From: ZC4RG30 sp049841155
Lineage (GTDB): Bacteria; Pseudomonadota; Gammaproteobacteria; Steroidobacterales; Steroidobacteraceae
Reading direction: 5' to 3'
Assembly (NCBI GenBank): GCA_049841155.1
Contig: JASGHI010000003.1
Span: forward strand, 1,178,001 to 1,242,000
Length of the DNA: 64,000 nucleotides
Part shown: in pieces, positions 59,236-64,000 of the stretch
Layout of the letters: the number at the start of each line of letters is the position of its first letter
Numbering within the stretch: the stretch's first letter is position 1
Program-made: the position numbers and the translations under genes
The notes under the pieces: generated by a model
The model's input: only the letters and a program-made list of their open reading frames with translations
What the model was told of the DNA's origin: nothing
The model's database searches: none

Positions 59236-60453
59236 TTACCTGATGTTGATGATGGTCTGGGTGATCTGGTCGGTGGTCGAGATCATCTGCGCGTTGGCCT
59301 GGAAGTTGCGCTGCGCGGTGATCATGTTGACCAGCTGCGCGGTGATGTCGACGTTCGAGGCCTCGAGTGCGCCCGACTGGATCAGGCCGAAGCCCGAATT
59401 GCCGGCCTGGCCGCGCAGCGCCTGCCCCGAACCGAAGGTCTCGGCCCACGCGGTGTCGGAGAGCTGCTGCAAGCCATCGGGATTGGCGAAATTGGACAGT
59501 GCCACCTGGCCCAGCGTCAGCGAGCGGCCGTTGGTGAAGCGCGCCTGCACCACGCCGGACTTGTCGATGTCCATGCCGATCAGGCGGCCGGTGGTGTAGC
59601 CGTCCTGGGTCACGGAGTTCACGCTGAAGGACTCGCCGTATTGCGTGGCGCCCGCGAAATTGAAGGTGACATCCATGTCGGCAGCACCGGTGGCCGGTGG
59701 GTAGGTGCCGAAATTGATCTCGCCGTTGACCGGCGAAGTCATCACTCCCGTATTGCTGAAAGTCAGCGCCTGGGCGCCGCCCACCGGCGTGCCGTCCAGC
59801 GACAGGTGCGATTCCCAGCCACCGGCCGTGCCGGTCTTGACGAAGTACATGGTTGCCGTGTGCGCCGCACCCAGCGAGTCATAGACGGTCAGCGAGGTCG
59901 CCCGGTTGTAGCTGGTGGGATCCGAGGGACTGAAATTGCTGTTCACCGGTGCGGTGGCGTTGGACGGCAGGTTCATCAGCATCTCGACATTGCTGGTCGC
60001 CGCCGGTGCGCTCTCCGACGTTATGAGCCGCAGGTCCGTGAGTGCGCCGGTGTTGAAGATCCCGCCGTCCATCGGCGGATAGACCTGCAGGCGCTGCCCC
60101 TGGGCGTTGACCACATATCCCGAGGCATCGGTCTTGAAGGCGCCGGCGCGGGTGTATGCCAGCGCTCCGCCATCGTTGACCGTGAAGAAGCCCGAACCGC
60201 TGAGGGCAAGGTCGAGGCTGTTGTCGGTGAAGTCGATGTTGCCCTGGGCGAACTGCTGGGCGACGGCGGAAACCCGCACGCCATTGCCGGTGGCGAGCGA
60301 TGCGACGCCCTGCGGCGAAACCGCAAACAGCTCGGCGAATTCGGCGCGCGAGCGCTTGAAGCCCGTGGTCGAGGTGTTGGCGATGTTGTTCGCCGTCACG
60401 CCCAGATCCGCCTGCGCGGCGTTGAGTCCACTGAGTGCCAGTCGGAAAGTCAT
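59236..60453 (-). CDS. flgE: Flagellar hook protein FlgE
   Basis: A 405-residue hook protein with the N-terminal MTFRLALSGLNAAQADLGVTANNIANTSTTGFKRSRAEFAELFAVSPQG, a variable middle that includes FlgE-type beta domains (SYNRATSLTVYDSLGAAHTATMYFVKTGTAGGWESHL, about 180-215), and the C-terminal LEASNVDITAQLVNMITAQRNFQANAQMISTTDQITQTIINIR. It builds the hook, whose length is set by FliK. It starts 10 bp after flgD, and flgF follows by 4 bp. Confidence 0.97.
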   Translation of the reverse strand: MTFRLALSGLNAAQADLGVTANNIANTSTTGFKRSRAEFAELFAVSPQGVASLATGNGVRVSAVAQQFAQGNIDFTDNSLDLALSGSGFFTVNDGGALAYTRAGAFKTDASGYVVNAQGQRLQVYPPMDGGIFNTGALTDLRLITSESAPAATSNVEMLMNLPSNATAPVNSNFSPSDPTSYNRATSLTVYDSLGAAHTATMYFVKTGTAGGWESHLSLDGTPVGGAQALTFSNTGVMTSPVNGEINFGTYPPATGAADMDVTFNFAGATQYGESFSVNSVTQDGYTTGRLIGMDIDKSGVVQARFTNGRSLTLGQVALSNFANPDGLQQLSDTAWAETFGSGQALRGQAGNSGFGLIQSGALEASNVDITAQLVNMITAQRNFQANAQMISTTDQITQTIINIR

Positions 60454-60463
60454 GCATTGCTCC

Positions 60464-61123
60464 TTACATCACACTGCGGACCTTCGAGAGCGCAAAGGCT
60501 CCGAGGTCGGTATTCAAAGTCAGGTTCTGGCTGGCGGGATCGATGGTCACGCTGCCCACATAGCCGGCGAGGCGCGTCTCGATCTGCCCGGTCGCGCCGC
60601 CCACGGTGGCGACGGTGGAAAACTTGTAGTTGCCCGCATCCGCGCGCTGCCCGCGGTCATCGAGGCCGTCCCAGGAGAAGGCGATCTCCCCCTCCTGCGT
60701 GGACAGGGGCAGGCGCCGCACCAGCTGGCCGCTGGAATCGGTTACCAGCAGCGCGGCATCGGTGGCATTGGCTGGAATGGTGACCGTGCCCACGATGTCG
60801 CCTTCCGCGCCGAGGGTGGCGCTGTCGGTGGCCACCAGCACGTTGTGGCCGACCAGCGAAGTGCCATTGAGCACCTGCGAAGAACGCAACGCATCGGAAA
60901 GCCCGGCGAGGGAATCCTGCATGTTCTGGATGCCCGAAACCGTGCCGAACTGCGCCAGCTGCCCGAGGAACTCCGAAGGATCCATGGGTTTCAGCGGATC
61001 CTGGTTGCGCAGCTGCGTGATCATCAGCTTCATGAAGGCGTCCTGGCCCAGCTCGTCCTTCTTGCTCACGCCGCCCAGGGTGCTGCCCGAAGCCAGGGAA
61101 TTGTCGACGCTGCCGACGGCCAT
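60464..61123 (-). CDS. flgD: Flagellar hook cap / assembly protein FlgD
   Basis: A 219-residue protein with the conserved N-terminal ELGQDAFMKLMITQLRNQDPLKPMDPSEFLGQLAQFGTVSGIQNMQ (about 25-70) and two C-terminal beta domains of the FlgD Tudor/Ig type (FSWDGLDDRGQRADAGNYKFSTVATV near 150-175). FlgD caps the growing hook and is released at its completion. Three bp separate it from flgC. Confidence 0.96.
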   Translation of the reverse strand: MAVGSVDNSLASGSTLGGVSKKDELGQDAFMKLMITQLRNQDPLKPMDPSEFLGQLAQFGTVSGIQNMQDSLAGLSDALRSSQVLNGTSLVGHNVLVATDSATLGAEGDIVGTVTIPANATDAALLVTDSSGQLVRRLPLSTQEGEIAFSWDGLDDRGQRADAGNYKFSTVATVGGATGQIETRLAGYVGSVTIDPASQNLTLNTDLGAFALSKVRSVM

Positions 61124-61126
61124 GGC

Positions 61127-61543
61127 TTACTGCCCCAGCCGCAGCGTTGCGAGCAGCAGCTCTTTGGAGGTGTTCATGACTTCCACGTTGTTCTGGTAGG
61201 CGCGCGACGCGCTGATCATGTCGACCATCTCCTCCACCGTGTTCACGTTGGGCGCAAATACATAGCCATCGGCGTTGGCGAGCGGGTTGCCCGGCTGGTA
61301 GCGCGCCTCGGGCGCTTTCTGGTCCTCGACCACGCCGCGCACGCGCACAGCGGCGCCGGCATCTTTCTGGCCGGCCATTCCGGCACGGATGGCTTCGAAC
61401 ACCGGGTGCCGTGCCTTGTAAGCCGTCTCCGGGCTGCCGCTGACGCTCTCGGCATTGGCAAGGTTGCTGGCGACGGTATTGAGCCGCACGGACTGCGCGG
61501 CCATTCCCGATCCCGCAATGTCGAATACTCTGAAAGAAGACAT
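61127..61543 (-). CDS. flgC: Flagellar proximal rod protein FlgC
   Basis: A 138-residue rod protein. The N-terminal FDIAGSGMAAQSVRLNTVASNLANAESVSGSPETAYKARHPVF and the C-terminal VNTVEEMVDMISASRAYQNNVEVMNTSKELLLATLRLG are the paired helices that assemble the rod. Its length matches FlgC. It starts 21 bp after flgB. Confidence 0.96.
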   Translation of the reverse strand: MSSFRVFDIAGSGMAAQSVRLNTVASNLANAESVSGSPETAYKARHPVFEAIRAGMAGQKDAGAAVRVRGVVEDQKAPEARYQPGNPLANADGYVFAPNVNTVEEMVDMISASRAYQNNVEVMNTSKELLLATLRLGQ

Positions 61544-61564
61544 GAGCGACTCCTTGCTGCGCGG

Positions 61565-61996
61565 TTACTGGCCGGTGATGGCCGTCATCAGCGAGCGGAA
61601 CTTGGAAGACAGAAAGGACAGCGTCGCCTGGTAACGCACCGCGTTGTCGGCGAAGGCTGCCTGCTCCAGCTGTGCATCGACGGTGTTGCCATCCAGCGAG
61701 GGCGCCAGCGGCGTGCGGTACTTGAGGAAAGCCTCGGTGCTGCCTGCGGCGCCGCCCAGCGCCCCGGGCGCATCTTCCCGGGTTCCCAGGTGCCGCACCT
61801 GCGTGGCCCTCAGTGTCCCGGGAGCCGCAGCCGGCCCCGTGGCCGAGGCCAGCGCGGTCCGAAAATCCAGGTCGCGCGCCTTGTAGCCCGGCGTGTCCGC
61901 GTTGGCGAGATTCTGCGCCAGCAGCTCGGTGCGTTTTTCACGCAGCTGCAGCGCCGCAGTGTGCACACCGAGATAAGCATCGAGATCCAGGCCCAC
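61565..61996 (-). CDS. flgB: Flagellar proximal rod protein FlgB
   Basis: A 143-residue protein starting from a GTG at 61996 (GGAG Shine-Dalgarno about 6 bp upstream). It has the rod signature LREKRTELLAQNLANADTPGYKARDLDFRTALAS (about 19-52) and a C-terminal AVRYQATLSFLSSKFRSLMTAITGQ. The GTG is chosen because the remaining upstream reading frame runs through the sigma-54 promoter and is not conserved. It is the first gene of the flgBCDEFGHIJKL operon. Confidence 0.93.
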   Translation of the reverse strand: MGLDLDAYLGVHTAALQLREKRTELLAQNLANADTPGYKARDLDFRTALASATGPAAAPGTLRATQVRHLGTREDAPGALGGAAGSTEAFLKYRTPLAPSLDGNTVDAQLEQAAFADNAVRYQATLSFLSSKFRSLMTAITGQ

Positions 61997-62035
61997 GGAT
62001 GACTCCGCCAGAAAGTTGTCCTGCGCAGATGAGGA

Positions 62036-62050
62036 GCAATGCCCGTGCCA
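62036..62050 (-). promoter_or_regulatory. Sigma-54 promoter for the flgB operon
   Basis: On the minus strand TGGCACGGGCATTGC, a perfect TGGCAC-N5-TTGC match. Its -12 end lies 39 bp before the flgB GTG, leaving room for a leader of about 25-30 bases with a Shine-Dalgarno sequence. Confidence 0.8.
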
Positions 62051-62219
62051 GAACGGCTGCGGGAAGCGGGAACGCGGCCTGCGGCGGCTGCGGGGAGTCG
62101 GGGTCGTGAACACAGTCACAGGCCGGCGGCAACGCATTGCCGCCGGCATGGCGCAGGACTGCCAGAGGTTATCGGCCGGCACTGCCGCAAACTTGAGCGC
62201 TCGCGCATGCACGGCCGGA

Positions 62220-62235
62220 TGGCACAGGGATTGCT
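62220..62235 (+). promoter_or_regulatory. Sigma-54 promoter for flgA
   Basis: TGGCACAGGGATTGCT matches the -24/-12 consensus exactly. The -12 end is only 14 bp before the first possible flgA ATG at 62250, so the mRNA leader can be only a few bases long. It faces the opposite way from the flgB site in the same 253-bp intergenic region. Confidence 0.75.
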
Positions 62236-62249
62236 TTGATCTCCATGCC

Positions 62250-62981
62250 ATGATGAATCCATTCGCGAACGACGGTTCTCCGACAGGCCTGGCTCGCCGC
62301 CTGCTGTCCGCGCTGCTGCTGGTTGTTCCCGGCATGGCCGCGGCCCAGTCTTCAGTGCAGGACCTGCCGGCGATCGCCGATGCGGCCACTGCCTTCGTGC
62401 GCAGCCAGTTCGGCGCCGGCCCGGGCGTGCTGCACGTCACGGTTGCGCAGCTGGACCCCCGGCTGCGGTTGCCGGCCTGCGACAAGCCACCACAGGGGTT
62501 CGCTCCCGCAGCTCTCGTGCCCGGCGCCCGCATGACCATCGGCGTGCGCTGCACTCAACCCCAGTGGTCGGTGTTCGTTCCCGTGAACGTCGAAACCGAA
62601 ATGACCGTCCTGACCCTGAACAAGGCCATCGCGCGGCTGGGCAAGCCAGGGCCGGGCGACATCGAACCACGGCGCCTGCGCGTGCCCGGCTTCCCGGCCG
62701 ACTATCTGAGCGATCCGGCCGAGCTTGCCGGCCGACATCTGCGCATGCCGGCCGCACCGGGCACCGCGCTGACCACCGCCCTGCTGGTAAAAGACACTCT
62801 CATAAGGAGAGGCCAGCGGGTAACGCTGGTCGCCGCAGCCGGCGGTGTGGAGGTGCGGGCCCGCGGCGAGGCCGTAGCCGACGCCTCCCCGGCCGGGAGG
62901 GTACGTGTACTGAACCTCGACTCGCGCCGCATCGTGGAAGGGCAGGCCGAGACCGCCGACCGCGTGCGGGTCGACCTGTGA
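62250..62981 (+). CDS. flgA: Flagellar P-ring assembly chaperone FlgA
   Basis: A 243-residue protein with a signal peptide (RRLLSALLLVVPGMAAAQ, to about residue 33) and a C-terminal SAF domain (about 160-240: GDIEPRRLRVPGFPADYLSD, DTLIRRGQRVTLVAAAGGVEVRARGEAVADASPAGRVRVLNLDSRRIVEG). FlgA helps FlgI assemble into the P ring. Two ATGs, 62250 and 62253, are equally possible; no Shine-Dalgarno is seen, which fits the near-leaderless mRNA predicted from the sigma-54 site. It is followed by flgM after 67 bp. Confidence 0.93.
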   Translation: MMNPFANDGSPTGLARRLLSALLLVVPGMAAAQSSVQDLPAIADAATAFVRSQFGAGPGVLHVTVAQLDPRLRLPACDKPPQGFAPAALVPGARMTIGVRCTQPQWSVFVPVNVETEMTVLTLNKAIARLGKPGPGDIEPRRLRVPGFPADYLSDPAELAGRHLRMPAAPGTALTTALLVKDTLIRRGQRVTLVAAAGGVEVRARGEAVADASPAGRVRVLNLDSRRIVEGQAETADRVRVDL

Positions 62982-63003
62982 GCCGGACTATTGTGAAATT
63001 CCC

Positions 63004-63030
63004 TAAAGTATCTCCAGCGGCCGCCGATAA
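63004..63030 (+). promoter_or_regulatory. Sigma-28 promoter for flgM
   Basis: TAAA, 15 bp, then GCCGATAA: a perfect consensus FliA promoter. It lies 18 bp before the flgM ATG, just after the flgA stop. It predicts that flgM-flgN is transcribed by FliA itself, in addition to read-through from flgA. Confidence 0.85.
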
Positions 63031-63048
63031 CAGCCATGTAAGGACCCC

Positions 63049-63408
63049 ATGAAACTGGATGGAGAAGGGACCGTGTCCAATCGGGTGAGCGGCGTGGAAA
63101 TCCGGCCGGTGCGTACCGCACCAGGCGCGGCGACCAGCAGGAAATCCGGGGAATCCCCCGCCGGCGGCAGCACTGCAGCCGAAGCCGGCGTGGACGTGCG
63201 CATCACCGGCGCGGCCCGCGGCCTCGCGGCGATCGAGCAGCGCCTGCGCGAATTACCGGCCATCGACGAGAACCGCGTCGCCGCCGTGCGCCAGCGCCTC
63301 GAGGACGGCAGCTACCGCATCGATGCCCAGCGCATCGCCGACCGGCTGCTGCATCTGGAACAGGACCTGGATCGCGGCCGTCCGGTGGACGACGCCACGC
63401 TGAAATAA
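63049..63408 (+). CDS. flgM: Anti-sigma-28 factor FlgM
   Basis: A 119-residue protein. The disordered, polar N-terminal half precedes the FlgM core (EQRLRELPAIDENRVAAVRQRLEDGSYRIDAQRIADRLLHLEQDL, about 65-108) that binds FliA. It is exported through the finished hook, which releases FliA. The ATG at 63049 has an AAGGA Shine-Dalgarno; a GTG 24 bp downstream is possible. It is followed by flgN after 9 bp. Confidence 0.92.
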   Translation: MKLDGEGTVSNRVSGVEIRPVRTAPGAATSRKSGESPAGGSTAAEAGVDVRITGAARGLAAIEQRLRELPAIDENRVAAVRQRLEDGSYRIDAQRIADRLLHLEQDLDRGRPVDDATLK

Positions 63409-63417
63409 CCTCCGCGC

Positions 63418-63909
63418 ATGCAAGCCGAAACCTGCCGCGAGCACCTGCAGAGCCTGCTCGCCGATGAAGCCGCGCTGCTGACGCAGCTGGAGAAGCAGCT
63501 CGCGCGCGAGCACGAGCTGCTGGTGAAGAACGATGTCGAAGGCCTCGAGGCCGCGGGCGGCGCCCGCCAGGCCACGGTGGCCTCGCTGCTGCGCGTGGAG
63601 GACGAGCGCCGTTCGCTGTGCCACATGCTCGGCCGCAGCGCCGATGCCGCGGGCATTGCCAGCCTGCTGCGCTGGTGCGACCCCACCGGGACCCTCGCCC
63701 GGGCCCAGGCCCAGGTCACGGAACGCGCCACGGACTGCCGCGCGCAGAACGACCGCAACGGTGCATTGGTCAGCGCACGGCTGACGCGGGTATCCGGAAT
63801 ACTGCGGACGCTCGACCCACCTTCAGGCGCCGCGATCTACGGCGCCGGCGGCGCGCGCCCCGCCGAACTCGGCGCCCACGCCGGCCGCCTGCTCAGCGCC
63901 CAGGCCTAG
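63418..63909 (+). CDS. flgN: Flagellar chaperone FlgN
   Basis: A 163-residue helical protein (CREHLQSLLADEAALLTQLEKQLAREHELLVKNDVEGLEAAGGARQATVASLLRVEDERRSLC, about 6-68). FlgN chaperones the hook-filament junction proteins FlgK and FlgL. The position after flgM is standard and length is usual. No promoter is needed between the two genes. Confidence 0.88.
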   Translation: MQAETCREHLQSLLADEAALLTQLEKQLAREHELLVKNDVEGLEAAGGARQATVASLLRVEDERRSLCHMLGRSADAAGIASLLRWCDPTGTLARAQAQVTERATDCRAQNDRNGALVSARLTRVSGILRTLDPPSGAAIYGAGGARPAELGAHAGRLLSAQA

Positions 63910-63928
63910 GATCCGCAACGCTCCCGGT

Positions 63929-64000
63929 TTACTTCCACGTCGGCATCGTGAAGGCCGGTGCAGTGGCCTCGTCGTGATCGAACCAGCGCTGGGTGATGCA
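63929..64000 (-). CDS. C-terminal fragment of an unidentified gene at the right edge
   Basis: A minus-strand reading frame enters from the right edge and ends at a TAA at 63929, giving the last 23 residues, which end FTMPTWK. They run tail to tail with flgN (19 bp apart). Nothing identifies the gene, and it is too short to judge with confidence. Confidence 0.35.
   Translation of the reverse strand, partial: CITQRWFDHDEATAPAFTMPTWK

Overview
The window is about two thirds G+C and is densely coded. It looks like a gammaproteobacterial chromosome, most like the Xanthomonadales/Nevskiales/Steroidobacter side of the class. That placement is an inference from the single large flagellar locus of the Pseudomonas/Xanthomonas type (FleQ-like sigma-54 control, FlhF/FlhG, MotC/MotD, FlgM/FliA checkpoint), from the many TonB receptors and from the Sig-70_X6-type sigma factor. 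No 16S gene is present.

Region 1 (1-9.1 kb) is metabolic and envelope genes. A divergent TonB receptor / COG0523 GTPase pair and a following DUF3299 gene carry three near-identical 13-bp palindromes that resemble Zur boxes, which suggests a zinc-limitation regulon. An MFS exporter, an ArnT-like membrane glycosyltransferase, a class A acid phosphatase and a second TonB receptor follow.

Region 2 (9.2-25.7 kb) is a cluster of mostly unrecognised exported proteins. It opens with a small exported protein, a sigma-70-family factor and a coupled transmembrane Ser/Thr kinase. A 29-bp element of promoter-like architecture occurs four times, each time 28-36 bp before the first gene of a unit: the sigma/kinase operon, an LCCL-domain gene, a lipoprotein operon and another LCCL operon. 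I read this as a self-regulated sigma-factor regulon building an undescribed envelope system (two proteins with paired LCCL domains, a ZU5-like lipoprotein, an OmpA-like protein and further lipoproteins). A GNAT/DUF1778 toxin-antitoxin pair with its own palindrome sits inside it. A LuxR-type regulator, a truncated alkaline phosphatase and tRNA-Met close the region.

Region 3 (26.9-63.9 kb) is a nearly complete flagellar locus. Reading leftwards from flgB it has flgBCDEFGHIJKL, fliC, flaG, fliD, fliS, fliT-like, a PilZ-like gene, two sigma-54 activators, fliEFHIJK, fliL, fliN, fliOPQR, flhB, flhA, flhF, flhG, fliA, motC, motD, DUF2802 and HDOD. The genes flgA, flgM and flgN point right. Good sigma-54 sites lie before flgA, flgB and fliL, and sigma-28 sites before fliC, fliS and flgM.

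What is missing is striking. fliG is absent between fliF and fliH, fliM is absent between fliL and fliN, and the chemotaxis genes usually found after fliA and motD are absent, yet every junction is a clean tight operon junction. Both sigma-54 activators lack receiver domains, and flgF carries a one-base frameshift. Whether the switch and chemotaxis genes lie elsewhere, or the flagellum is switch-less, cannot be decided from this window.
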